Program-made: the position numbers and the translations under genes | The notes under the pieces: generated by a model | Told to the model about the DNA's origin: nothing | Database searches by the model: none | What the model saw: only the letters and a program-made list of their open reading frames with translations | Assembly (NCBI GenBank): GCA_018901755.1 | Contig: JAHIDZ010000001.1 | Location: 1 to 64,000 of the forward strand | Direction of reading: 5' to 3' | DNA: 64,000 nucleotides | Origin: Nanobdellota archaeon | Lineage (GTDB): Archaea; Aenigmatarchaeota; Aenigmatarchaeia; Aenigmatarchaeales; Aenigmatarchaeaceae | In this document: positions 41,930-51,406 of the stretch, piece after piece | Layout: each line of letters starts with the position of its first letter | Position numbering within the stretch: position 1 is the first letter of the stretch

Positions 41930-44868
41930 TTGCTTACACCAAATTCATATTTTTCTCCTTCAAATTCAAATGAATATTTTTCGCCTTTAATTGTACCAAA
42001 TGTTATTGTACTTCCAGTGCTTTCTTTAATCATTTTTTCAGAACTTTTAAATTCATTTGGTAAATATAATTTTACTTTATCACCGACATTAAGTCCGAGT
42101 TTCTTTCTAGCGTCTTGTACAGCTCGTATTAACTCACGAAGTAACCATTCTTTTTTTAGCGCTTCCGTTACAGTCGTGTCTAGAATAATCCGTCCACCGT
42201 CAAATTCTTTACCTTTACCTTTTTCAGCCGTAAATATTAAATCATCTTTTGTTAATGTGAATCCAGCAACCTTTCTAATCTTTTCTTTTAATTTAGTTGC
42301 ATCTTCTTTTACCAATGCGTCGGCTATTTGTTTAATATCTTTTCCAAACTTCTTTCCAGCTACAGCATAATTTAGTTTAACAGAATATTGTTCTTTTTTA
42401 GTTGAAAATTCGACGTCTTTAACATTTGCAGATTTCTTAACTAATTCTTTCATATCTTTAATTGTTTTCTTAACTTCATCATTTCCAGAAACAATTAGTT
42501 TAGGTAAGACATATTTTAATTTGATATTCTTTTCCTGTCTGTCAAAGTTAGAAGCTTCAACTATATTTTTAACAATCTTCATTTGTTTTTCTAATTTAGT
42601 ATCTACCATTTTATTATCACATGCAGGCCAGTCTTCTAGATGTACAGATTCTTTTGATTTGAAGAATTTCTGATAAATATATTCCGTAGCAAACGGACAA
42701 ACTGGAGCTAAAACTTTTGTTAATTTTTCTAAAACGTAATATAATACGCCACCTACTTCATCTGTTCTATTTCTAATATATTTGATGTATGATCTGCTTA
42801 GATCGTTTAAAATAAAATCATCAATAAGAGATAGGGCTTCATTATGTTTCATTTCCTTTACTTTTTTATCAAATTCTGGTATGATACTATTTACTCTAGA
42901 TAATATCCATTTGTCTTCAACTGTTAGTTTTTTTATTGGTGTTTTCTTGCAATATGTTTCCATGAAATTAACTACATTCATTAATGTAGTAAGTGTACGA
43001 GATTCTGTCGCGATTTTATCCCAATCAAAGTTGAAATCCATAGTTGTATCTTCAATTAAGTAAAAGAATCTTAAAACATCAAGACCGTATTTTTCTGAAA
43101 ATTCTGATGGACTTATTCCACCTTTAGATTTTGACAGTTTGTTTTTACTGTGCGCATCTAATACAAATCCATGCATTAATACATTCGTAAATGGTTTTTT
43201 ATCAAAAGTAATGATACTTGCAATTATCTGAGAATTCCACCATCCTCTGAATTGGTCAGATCCCTCCATTATTAAATCAGCTGGCCACATTTCTTTGAAT
43301 AGTTTCTTATCTTTAGGATATCCTATTGATGCCCATGAGCAAACACCAGAATCAAACCAAACGTCAAGTATATCTGGTATTCTTTTCATCATTGCGCCGC
43401 ATTTACATTTTAATTCAATTTTGTCAATATACGGTCTGTGGATATCTGGAATTTTCTGAGGAAGTTCATCTGTCGAACCCAAAACTTTAATCTCATTACA
43501 TTTATCACATGTCCATATTGGTAATGGTATTCCCCAATAACGTTGTCTAGATATTGGCCAGTCATCTAAAGATTGTAACCAGTTGTCAAATCTTTTTCCA
43601 GCCCAATCAGGACTCCATGTTACAGTATTATTTTCTTTAATTAATTTGTCACGGATCGCACTAATTTTGAAAAACCATTGCGGAACTGAAACAAATAGTA
43701 AAGGCGATTCGCATCTCCAGCAGTGTGGATATTCGTGTTCAATCTTTTCCGAATATACAAAAAGATTTTTATCTTGTAAATCTTCTATGACTATCTGATC
43801 TGCATCTTTAACAAATATTCCTTTATACTTTCCGGTTTCTTCTTTATATCTTCCTTCCATATTTACTGGAGATAAAACAGATAATCCAGCCTCTCGTCCA
43901 GCTTTATAATCTTCTAGACCGTGCCCAGGTGCAGTATGAACCAATCCAGTACCAGTCTCTAATGTTACAAACTGAGCCGAGTTAATTACTTTAGGTTTAA
44001 CATTTTTCTGAAGAGGAAGTTCGCTAAAAGGACATTCGTATCTTAAATCTTTCAGGTCAGAACCTTTAACAGTTTTAATTATTTTATAATCTTTACCAAT
44101 CTTTTTCATAAGAGTGTCAGTAAGTTCTTTAGCCATAATCCAAGTTTCACCATCAACATTGACATAAGCATAATCAAATTTAGGATTAACCATTACACCG
44201 GTATTGGCTAAAAGCGTCCACGGAGTCGTGGACCATATAATTAGATATTCGTTGTCTTTAATTTTGAATTTAACATAAATTGAAGTATCAGACACGTTCT
44301 TGTGTTCTATTTCATTATATGCGACAGCTGTCTCACATTTTGGACAAATATGAATCGGATAAATACCTTTGTATAATAAACCTTTCTCATAGGCAACCTT
44401 GAAAGTATACCAGGCACCATTCATGTATTCTTGATCTAAAGTTAGATAAGGGTGTTTCCAATCCATCCACACGCCAAGTTTGTTAAATTCATCACCCATT
44501 ACTCCTACATATTTAGTTGCATATTCTGAGCATTTTTTAATGAATTTTTCAATACCAATTTCTTCAATTTCTTGTTTCGTTTTAAGATTAAGTTCTTTTT
44601 GAACTTTATTTTCTATAGGCATTCCATGACAATCATAACCAGGTTGACACCATACATTAAATCCGTTCATTCTGTAGTATCGAATGTAAAAATCTTTTAG
44701 AATTTTATTTAGCGCAGTTCCTACGTGTATAGATCCTGACGCATAAGGCGGTCCATCTAGGAAAAAGAACCTTTTCTTACCTTCTCTGGATTTTAAAGTC
44801 TTTTCAGGTATATTCTTATCTTTCCACAGTTTACTTACTTCTTTGTCTACTTCTCTTAGGTCTATCAT
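41926..44868 (-). CDS. ileS: isoleucine--tRNA ligase
   Basis: Class I synthetase. HIGH motif as GSIHVGTALN (about residues 46-55), KMSKS as KLSKSKGG, editing domain between with the WSTTPWTL motif, and a zinc ribbon CDKC...CKCG around 450-490. At 980 residues it is slightly compact. Followed by the DHH phosphoesterase gene with 4-nt overlap. Confidence 0.96.
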   Translation of the reverse strand: MIDLREVDKEVSKLWKDKNIPEKTLKSREGKKRFFFLDGPPYASGSIHVGTALNKILKDFYIRYYRMNGFNVWCQPGYDCHGMPIENKVQKELNLKTKQEIEEIGIEKFIKKCSEYATKYVGVMGDEFNKLGVWMDWKHPYLTLDQEYMNGAWYTFKVAYEKGLLYKGIYPIHICPKCETAVAYNEIEHKNVSDTSIYVKFKIKDNEYLIIWSTTPWTLLANTGVMVNPKFDYAYVNVDGETWIMAKELTDTLMKKIGKDYKIIKTVKGSDLKDLRYECPFSELPLQKNVKPKVINSAQFVTLETGTGLVHTAPGHGLEDYKAGREAGLSVLSPVNMEGRYKEETGKYKGIFVKDADQIVIEDLQDKNLFVYSEKIEHEYPHCWRCESPLLFVSVPQWFFKISAIRDKLIKENNTVTWSPDWAGKRFDNWLQSLDDWPISRQRYWGIPLPIWTCDKCNEIKVLGSTDELPQKIPDIHRPYIDKIELKCKCGAMMKRIPDILDVWFDSGVCSWASIGYPKDKKLFKEMWPADLIMEGSDQFRGWWNSQIIASIITFDKKPFTNVLMHGFVLDAHSKNKLSKSKGGISPSEFSEKYGLDVLRFFYLIEDTTMDFNFDWDKIATESRTLTTLMNVVNFMETYCKKTPIKKLTVEDKWILSRVNSIIPEFDKKVKEMKHNEALSLIDDFILNDLSRSYIKYIRNRTDEVGGVLYYVLEKLTKVLAPVCPFATEYIYQKFFKSKESVHLEDWPACDNKMVDTKLEKQMKIVKNIVEASNFDRQEKNIKLKYVLPKLIVSGNDEVKKTIKDMKELVKKSANVKDVEFSTKKEQYSVKLNYAVAGKKFGKDIKQIADALVKEDATKLKEKIRKVAGFTLTKDDLIFTAEKGKGKEFDGGRIILDTTVTEALKKEWLLRELIRAVQDARKKLGLNVGDKVKLYLPNEFKSSEKMIKESTGSTITFGTIKGEKYSFEFEGEKYEFGVSK

Positions 44869-44921
44869 AAAATCACTATTACAAACCTAAATTTATATAG
44901 ATTATGCTTTAGATAATAGTT

Positions 44922-45344
44922 ATGGAATGTTGTATATGTGGTAAGAAAGCTGTCACACGGGCTAATGTTGATGGTGTAGTTCTTGACGTATGTTCAGACT
45001 GTGTTAAGTTTGGTAAAGCAGCACCAAAAGTAATTATGCCCAATAAACAGAAACAGTCGTTTCTTCCGGAAATGGAAATTAGTATAAAGTTTGATATTTC
45101 TAAGATAGTTAAAAGCGAGCGAGAAAAAATGAATTTGACAAGAGAGCAGCTTGGAATTAAGCTCGGTGAAAAAGAGTCAGTAATACGTAAAATAGAAGAA
45201 GGATGGATGCCGCCATTTAATACTGTTAATAAATTAGAAAAATTCTTTAAAGTTACGTTAAAAGAAACAACTCCAGACATTAAAATAAAAAAACACGTTA
45301 AAGAAGAATTAACCATTGGCGATATGCTAAAGATAGAAGATTAA
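44922..45344 (+). CDS. mbf1: multiprotein bridging factor 1 homologue
   Basis: Archaeal MBF1: an N-terminal zinc ribbon (CCICGK...CSDC, residues 3-28), linker, then a Cro/XRE-type helix-turn-helix (LTREQLGIKLGEKESVIRKI, about 68-87). Known to associate with the ribosome in archaea. Leaderless-type promoter TTTATATAG about 28 nt upstream. Shares its stop region with the convergent gene at 45341. Confidence 0.93.
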   Translation: MECCICGKKAVTRANVDGVVLDVCSDCVKFGKAAPKVIMPNKQKQSFLPEMEISIKFDISKIVKSEREKMNLTREQLGIKLGEKESVIRKIEEGWMPPFNTVNKLEKFFKVTLKETTPDIKIKKHVKEELTIGDMLKIED

Positions 45345-45550
45345 TTAAATGAAATTAGCGTAATATCATAATGCGTGCATATATAATATGGTTTTGTTTC
45401 TTCAGTAAAATTATGAGTAGATGTCGGTGAAAACCCACCACGACCCGAATATTCGCATGAATCTCTTATATCACAATAGCTGCAAACATTTTTTCGTTCA
45501 TTCTTGCTACCATGACCGAACTTAAGTTTCTTATTACGAAATTTGCCCAT
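45341..45550 (-). CDS. small Cys-rich protein
   Basis: 69 residues, basic first 20, then CSYCDIRDSC and a later Cys-x-His (ICTHYD) that could form a single zinc site. Stop overlaps MBF1's by 4 bases. A TATA-like TTTAAGCTTT lies about 30 nt upstream of the ATG. No family recognised. Confidence 0.5.
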   Translation of the reverse strand: MGKFRNKKLKFGHGSKNERKNVCSYCDIRDSCEYSGRGGFSPTSTHNFTEETKPYYICTHYDITLISFN

Positions 45551-45642
45551 ATAATAAAATACCTAGAAAAGCTTAAATCCTTTCATATGTCAAAAATTAT
45601 GCGAAAAATAATCATTTTATAGTATAACTCTTAATTATTCTT

Positions 45643-46848
45643 ATGTTTCAAGTACCAAAAGGAACGCGCGATCTAGCGCCTAAGGAAGCTAGAAAGTATT
45701 ATTTTGTAATAGATGTACTTAGAGGAGTATTTGAGAAGTATGGATTTGGCCCATTGATTACACCTGCTTTTGAAGATTACGGACTTCTATCAGCAAAGAG
45801 TGGACCTGCAATTAAAAATGAAATATATTATTTTAAAGATAAGTCTAATCGTGAATTAGGATTAAGATTTGAATTTACTGCATCATTAGCTCGTTTCATG
45901 TCTAATAATCCAAATTTAGTTAAACCTTTCAAACGATATCAGGTAGGTACAGTATGGCGTTATGATAATCCACAGGCTATGCGTTTTCGTGAGTTCACTC
46001 AAGCGGACGTAGATATAATTGGTTCAACGTCTGTGTTAGCTGATTTCGAAGTATTGTCTTGTTTCTGTTCATGCATGGATGCGTTAGGTTTCAAAGATTA
46101 TTATATTCGAATTAATTCACGTAAACTTTTAGAAGAAAAATTAACCATACTTGGTAAAGTGACAAATGTTAATGATGTGTTTAGAATAATTGACAAAACA
46201 GATAAGATCGGCGAGTCTGCTGTCAAAGAAGAATTAAAACGAAGAGGTTTTGATCCAGTTAAAATAATGAAAATAGTAAAATCGTTAAAACCTGAAGGCG
46301 AGATTAAAGAATTATTAAAATATGCTAAAGATAACGGAATTGAAAAGAAACTTAAATTCGACGCATCATTAGTTCGTGGCTTAGAATATTATACTGGTTT
46401 AGTGTTTGAAGTTTATGCTGGTAAAGGATTAAGCTGTGGCGGCGGAGGACGTTATGATAATTTAATTAAACAATTAGGCGGACCAGAATTGTCTGCTACA
46501 GGAATTTCTTTCGGAGTTGATAGATTAATCGGATTAATGAATGAATTAAAATTATTTAAGCCGTTGGAAGAAGGCGTGTTCATAATAACTGCTAATGAAA
46601 AATTAATGGATAACACTATTGAACTTTGCAAAGATCTTCGCGCGCAAGGAATTAAATGTGATTATGATTTAATGAATAGAAAGTTTTCTAAACAATTAGA
46701 GTACGCATCGTCGATAGAAGTTCCCTATGTAATAATTGTTGGTGAAAAAGAATTAAAACAAGGAAAAATTCTTCTGAAAGATATGAAAACAGGTAAAGAA
46801 GAATTAATTAATTCTGAAGATGTTTGTAAATTAATAACAAGTTCCTAA
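45643..46848 (+). CDS. hisS: histidine--tRNA ligase
   Basis: Class II HisRS: motif 1 region near FGPLITPAFEDYGLL, motif 2 VWRYDNPQAMRFREFTQADV, HisA motif LVRGLEYYTGLVFEV and motif 3 GISFGVDRLIGL, then the anticodon-binding domain. 401 residues is short for the family. TATA-like TTTTATAGT about 28 nt before the ATG. 18-nt overlap with the convergent gene. Confidence 0.96.
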   Translation: MFQVPKGTRDLAPKEARKYYFVIDVLRGVFEKYGFGPLITPAFEDYGLLSAKSGPAIKNEIYYFKDKSNRELGLRFEFTASLARFMSNNPNLVKPFKRYQVGTVWRYDNPQAMRFREFTQADVDIIGSTSVLADFEVLSCFCSCMDALGFKDYYIRINSRKLLEEKLTILGKVTNVNDVFRIIDKTDKIGESAVKEELKRRGFDPVKIMKIVKSLKPEGEIKELLKYAKDNGIEKKLKFDASLVRGLEYYTGLVFEVYAGKGLSCGGGGRYDNLIKQLGGPELSATGISFGVDRLIGLMNELKLFKPLEEGVFIITANEKLMDNTIELCKDLRAQGIKCDYDLMNRKFSKQLEYASSIEVPYVIIVGEKELKQGKILLKDMKTGKEELINSEDVCKLITSS

Positions 46849-47391
46849 ATTAGCTACAACTGGGTCTGGATAGAATGTGCAACTATAAACTGCTTCTACT
46901 CTTCCTGTAACATATACTTTTATTCCAAATGGTTTTATTAATGTTCCTTCTTTCTTCATAATCGTTTCTGGTACAGCTACTTTGGTTGTAAACCCACCAT
47001 TAGCATCTGTTCTAAACATACCACTTTTATAATTTCCATTAGCAACATTTACGACTAATTTAGCTTCTGAATCAGCCACAACTCCACCAGTATCATAATA
47101 AACAGTTCCGCTTACAGTAACATAATGAGGCACTTCAAACAGTCCAGTGCAAAATATCCCTAAACATAATTTATAGTTAGTTGTATCTGTTTTATCTAAA
47201 AAAGATTTTATAATAGGTTGCATTAGTGCAAAATGCATAGTATAAGGAGTTTCTGTATAAATTCCTGTTATGCTTTTTCCACCGTTAGATATAATTGCAT
47301 TTATTTTGTAATTTGGACCGCTCATTACAAAAGCAAAAGAACTCATAGAAAATATTATAATTAAAAGCAACGCTATTGCTACTAACTTCAT
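46831..47391 (-). CDS. secreted protein of the surface operon
   Basis: Signal peptide (about 1-20: a hydrophobic run ending SSFAF) followed by a beta-rich domain with two Cys in LCLGIFCTG and two near the end. A region VSGTVYYDTGGVVADSEAKL resembles a carboxypeptidase-regulatory/Ig-like strand set, common in exported archaeal proteins. ATG overlaps the previous stop (ATGA). Last gene of the operon. Confidence 0.65.
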   Translation of the reverse strand: MKLVAIALLLIIIFSMSSFAFVMSGPNYKINAIISNGGKSITGIYTETPYTMHFALMQPIIKSFLDKTDTTNYKLCLGIFCTGLFEVPHYVTVSGTVYYDTGGVVADSEAKLVVNVANGNYKSGMFRTDANGGFTTKVAVPETIMKKEGTLIKPFGIKVYVTGRVEAVYSCTFYPDPVVANLGTCY

Positions 47392-47753
47392 TGACTCACG
47401 TCCGCAACCAATTCAAATGATTTAAGTATTTTTCCTTCACTGTCGTCGTAAAGGACTAAATAATTTTTTTCTCCCTGTATCTGAGCGCGATATATTCCTT
47501 TATTTATGTTACTATATACTTCTGGATACTGCGCTGCTAATTCTGTAACTTGTCCGATTGTTAGATATTCCATTGAAACATCGTATCCTTGTTTGAATTC
47601 TTGCATTTCTTCTAAAGCCATCAAACGATCTAATGGAGTCTCGGTATATAGTTTATTTATTATCATTTGATTTTGAGCGATGACAATAATAAAACCTATT
47701 ACAATTATTGCTATCATCGCCTGATTAATTATTTTTTGATTCATAATTATCAT
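47388..47753 (-). CDS. membrane-anchored small protein of the surface operon
   Basis: One N-terminal membrane helix (AMIAIIVIGFIIVIAQN) then about 90 soluble residues. ATG 47753 overlaps the stop of the fibre gene (ATGA). TTG 47762 is in frame but unlikely. No recognised family; may anchor or regulate the fibre protein. Confidence 0.6.
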   Translation of the reverse strand: MIIMNQKIINQAMIAIIVIGFIIVIAQNQMIINKLYTETPLDRLMALEEMQEFKQGYDVSMEYLTIGQVTELAAQYPEVYSNINKGIYRAQIQGEKNYLVLYDDSEGKILKSFELVADVSQ

Positions 47754-50488
47754 TTTACACAATGTATATATATTGTTTTACTCGCAGCAGAAGACGTGTC
47801 ACATCTCCATCCAGTAATTGCCGGAGAATTACTCCAAGTGGTTGTAACGCTATTTGGTGCATTATATGATAAACCTGTACCGACACACCCACCAGATATC
47901 ATATATCCATCATTACACCATGCTGTAACACTAGTACTTGAACAAGCTACATCTATCAAAGTTATAGCTCCACCACCACCACTTTTTACACTACTAGCAC
48001 TACATATAGCAAACCCACCAATATACTCTGAATAAACACCAGGTATATTTTCACCACCTGCTGTTATTGTTCCATCTACATCCAATTTCGTTGCAGGATC
48101 GGTTTTCCCAATCCCAACATTTCCACCGACTATTCTCATCACTTCTCCAGCAGTAGCAGCAGGATACTTAGTAATAAAGCTAATGTAACTATTGTCAGTT
48201 CCAGTAGGTCCATAACCACCTATTATATTAGATAATTCCGCACCACCAGCACCATAAAAATTTATTTGCCCTCCATTATATCCGTTTGCTGTTGTACCTA
48301 TTCCCACTTTTACAATTTCGTTAGTGGCAGAGCGAATATCTAATTTATTAATAGGCGTGCTCGTTCCAATTCCAACATTGCCAGTGTTTGCTTTTATTGT
48401 CAATCTTGTTCCATCATTATCACCAGTTGAATATTGACCAAAAATTAAATCACTACCACTTGTTGTCATTCTATATTCAACAACATTAGTTTTAAAAATT
48501 GAAAATCCATTATCAGCATTACCAACACTTTTAGTTTTTATGAAAGCATTATCTCCATACACCATTAATTTAGTATCAGGACTCGTTGTCCCAATCCCAA
48601 CATTTCCGCCACTTGATATTCTTACTTTTTCCGAATAAGTTCCTCCACCAGTATAAAGTGCCATTCCAACCGAATTAGCCCAATCTGATTCAGATACTGC
48701 ATAAAGACCAGTCGCTTTGTTCGTATTTGCGCTATCATATATTTTCAATCCAACTCTACCTCCAGTAGAAGATTCCGAAGAGCCAGTCTTTACTATATGA
48801 ATTACATCATTCGCATCATCAGATGTCCACGAATCAGAACTACTGGCTTTTATATTGCCAATTACATCTAATTTCTGCGTCGGAATACTTATCCCAATCC
48901 CAACATTCCCCTTTACTATTAAGTCATTTTTTCCAGGATTTGCATAAGCATAAGTATCAGAAACTAAAATACCGCCAGCTTTAAGCCCCGAAGCAGTAGT
49001 CAACAATGGGGAATTAAGTAACATAACATATCTGTTTAATTCGATGTTACCTGTTCCGGTGAAGAATTCTGGACTTTGTTCTTGTTCCAAAATAAAATTT
49101 CCACGCACATCTAATTTCGCACCAGGATCTATCGTCCCAATCCCAACATTCCCTCCATTTGGCTGAAGAATAATATAACCTTTTGTAGTAGCACTTGTAC
49201 TTTCTAAAGTTAAACTATTAGAATTAGCTGTTCCACCTTTTAATGTTTGTCCACCAGATCTACCGGTAAGATTTGCATATTGTGTATGATCATCGTCACC
49301 TAAACCTCCCAATAAACCATGATCACTTATTACTGCTTCCCATATAGCATTTCCACTTCCATCAGAAGTTAGAACATATCCATCTGTAGTAGTTCCACCA
49401 GTTACTTGTAATGTAGTAGTTTTTGTTTTACCAGAAACATCAAGTGTTGTAGTAGGCGCATTGTTTCCAATACCTAATCTATTATTTCCTACATCCCAGA
49501 ATAATTTAGTATTAGCATATGTTAAAGAATTTGCATCAGACCAGTATGCAATATATCCACTAGATCCAGCGCCATCTGTAAGAGTCGTTCCCCAAACTCT
49601 AGAATCAGGAGCTCGTTGCTTTACAACATTTCCATCATTAACTAATGTGTTGGTTGCCGTAGTAGATAGGTCTATTGTATTAATTTTTAAATCATCATTA
49701 ATAGTTACTTCACTATCTGGATCAGAAATACTACCAGCAGTTAAAATATTACCACGAGAATATATTCCACCATTAGGAATAGCTGTTTTATAATCAGCAT
49801 AAGCCTCCCCGCTTTTTACAGCTAATATTCCGCCAGTGTGTATTATTTGCGCTGTCCAATCATCAGTTGCTGGATTTTCATCATCTCCAAAAAATCCAAA
49901 TGGCGCAGACGATCTTATTGCGTCGCCAGAAATAGTTACGTATCCGTTGCCACCGACATAAATATTACCAATAACATCAAGTTTTTCAGAAGGATTATTT
50001 ATTCCTAAACCAGTTTTCCCATCAACTTGTAAATCGCTTTTTAATGTAGTTTTACCACCAACAGTGGCTGTTCCACGAACATTAAAATCATTTGCAGCGC
50101 TTGCAGTGAATGCATAACCAGATGATGTAATTTGCGCAGTCGGTTTTAGAGTCTGATAACTTTCATCTAAAGGCCCTTTTACTTTTACTTGAACATAAAG
50201 AGCTTGATCAAAATTAATTTTAGAAGTATCAATAGGCACTAGAATGCTGAATATTCCATTGTAGACAGAAAAATCTTCTTTAGTATAAATGTACGGTGGA
50301 CTTGAACCATCAGCATTTGGAGTGAAATCAAATTCAAAATCATAATTACCATCAGTAACTGGATCATCGGTTGCGTCAGTTAATTTACCTTGTATTGTAA
50401 TAACTTTTGGAATTTCTTCCCATACAGCAAAAGCAAAAGAACTCATTACTAATAAAAATATAATCAAAATTGGAATTATTTTATTCAT
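47750..50488 (-). CDS. large secreted adhesin with phage tail-fibre-like GNVGIG repeats
   Basis: 912 residues with a signal peptide (about 1-20). A first domain (TIQGKLTDATDDPVTDGNYD) matches the fibre N-terminal region seen in many bacterial/CPR exported proteins. The chain then carries at least seven repeats of the form GNVGIGT-x-x-P-x-x-K-L-D-V-x-G, typical of phage-fibre-like trimeric stalks. It ends in WRCDT...CVK, possibly a receptor-binding tip. No S74 chaperone domain is visible. Likely host/surface adhesion. Confidence 0.8.
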   Translation of the reverse strand: MNKIIPILIIFLLVMSSFAFAVWEEIPKVITIQGKLTDATDDPVTDGNYDFEFDFTPNADGSSPPYIYTKEDFSVYNGIFSILVPIDTSKINFDQALYVQVKVKGPLDESYQTLKPTAQITSSGYAFTASAANDFNVRGTATVGGKTTLKSDLQVDGKTGLGINNPSEKLDVIGNIYVGGNGYVTISGDAIRSSAPFGFFGDDENPATDDWTAQIIHTGGILAVKSGEAYADYKTAIPNGGIYSRGNILTAGSISDPDSEVTINDDLKINTIDLSTTATNTLVNDGNVVKQRAPDSRVWGTTLTDGAGSSGYIAYWSDANSLTYANTKLFWDVGNNRLGIGNNAPTTTLDVSGKTKTTTLQVTGGTTTDGYVLTSDGSGNAIWEAVISDHGLLGGLGDDDHTQYANLTGRSGGQTLKGGTANSNSLTLESTSATTKGYIILQPNGGNVGIGTIDPGAKLDVRGNFILEQEQSPEFFTGTGNIELNRYVMLLNSPLLTTASGLKAGGILVSDTYAYANPGKNDLIVKGNVGIGISIPTQKLDVIGNIKASSSDSWTSDDANDVIHIVKTGSSESSTGGRVGLKIYDSANTNKATGLYAVSESDWANSVGMALYTGGGTYSEKVRISSGGNVGIGTTSPDTKLMVYGDNAFIKTKSVGNADNGFSIFKTNVVEYRMTTSGSDLIFGQYSTGDNDGTRLTIKANTGNVGIGTSTPINKLDIRSATNEIVKVGIGTTANGYNGGQINFYGAGGAELSNIIGGYGPTGTDNSYISFITKYPAATAGEVMRIVGGNVGIGKTDPATKLDVDGTITAGGENIPGVYSEYIGGFAICSASSVKSGGGGAITLIDVACSSTSVTAWCNDGYMISGGCVGTGLSYNAPNSVTTTWSNSPAITGWRCDTSSAASKTIYIHCVK
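48060..50030 (-). repeat. tandem degenerate coding repeats in the fibre gene
   Basis: The block encoding GNVGIG (seen on the plus strand as CCAATCCCAACATT-like words near 48116, 48369, 48592, 48892 and 49138) recurs every 200-300 bases, with more diverged copies further on. Confidence 0.7.
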
Positions 50489-50497
50489 TCATACACC

Positions 50498-51097
50498 TCA
50501 ATTTATTTTAACTGAAAGCACTGCGCTATCTTTTGTTAGTGCTTTTCTGCTTATTTCAACTATTTTACCAGCTTCACCTGGCGTGTAATCAAATTCAACT
50601 ATAACAGTTACAGTTCTGAACGTTACACTGGTATCAAATTCTATATTATATTTGACATCGTCCCTTTTTAATACTTCTCCTGTGAAGTCTTTACCCTCGA
50701 TTTTAACATTGCTAGGCCATCTCCATCTCATTGTGTATGTTCTAGCCGTACCGAGATCATCGCACATAGATTCAAGATGACGTTCTAAATCAACTTCAAC
50801 CCAATCATGCTCATCGCATATTGGTGCTTTAGATAAAAGATTATAATAAATCCCATCTGTTAATGCTGAAACTTTTCCACGGTTAGCAGAAAATACACAA
50901 CGGTTTGATGTTCCAGTGCGCGCTGTTTCTATTAGTTTATCATTGCATAATACCATCTGATCTCTTATCACACCCATTTCAGAAGTATCCATTGTTTTTT
51001 GTAAAGTGTTATATGCCCACGGCGCAGCTGCCGCGGCAAGAGAAGTGGCGATAGCAAATAATAATACTACTTGTAAGATTGTTGCTGCTCCTTTCAT
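50498..51097 (-). CDS. pilin-like protein heading the surface operon
   Basis: MKGAATILQVVLLFAIATSL opens like a class III (prepilin) signal: short basic start, then a hydrophobic helix without a signal peptidase I site. The C-terminal domain is beta-rich and contains Cys pairs. 9 nt precede the fibre start. Probably forms or caps a filament. Confidence 0.65.
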   Translation of the reverse strand: MKGAATILQVVLLFAIATSLAAAAAPWAYNTLQKTMDTSEMGVIRDQMVLCNDKLIETARTGTSNRCVFSANRGKVSALTDGIYYNLLSKAPICDEHDWVEVDLERHLESMCDDLGTARTYTMRWRWPSNVKIEGKDFTGEVLKRDDVKYNIEFDTSVTFRTVTVIVEFDYTPGEAGKIVEISRKALTKDSAVLSVKIN

Positions 51098-51163
51098 AAG
51101 AAAATAATCAGTTTTTCTCCATATAAAATTGAGCCCTAAGTCTAATAGAAACTAAAGTAGACT

Positions 51164-51268
51164 TTAATTGCATAACACTTCATCATCTACTACGAAACCA
51201 CAGCCTTTGCATGTCGTTTCTTTTATCTGCTTTTTCAAACTTTTTGATCCACATTCTGGACAATTCAT
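51164..51268 (-). CDS. 34-residue TFIIB-like zinc ribbon
   Basis: ATG 51268 to TAA 51164. CPECGS at 3-8 and CKGCGF at 20-25 make one complete zinc ribbon with TFB-like spacing; nothing else is encoded. It is too small for most gene finders. Confidence 0.55.
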   Translation of the reverse strand: MNCPECGSKSLKKQIKETTCKGCGFVVDDEVLCN

Positions 51269-51406
51269 CTTGCTCACAAATAATAATTGGAAAATAATTT
51301 ATTTAAAGACTTATGGACCTCTGGTATATACGACAAGAAATATATTACACGCTTTTAAGAGTAAAAGAAAGTTTATAAATAGTTTATATAGTTTGGAAAT
51401 AAGAAA

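Noticed and set aside
47667-48035. 122-residue plus-strand ORF antisense to the fibre gene
   Set aside because: It is a shadow of the repeat-rich fibre coding sequence with no promoter.
48060-50030. CRISPR-like array
   Set aside because: The periodic words are degenerate coding repeats (GNVGIG motif), not identical repeats with equal spacers; no cas genes are present in the window.
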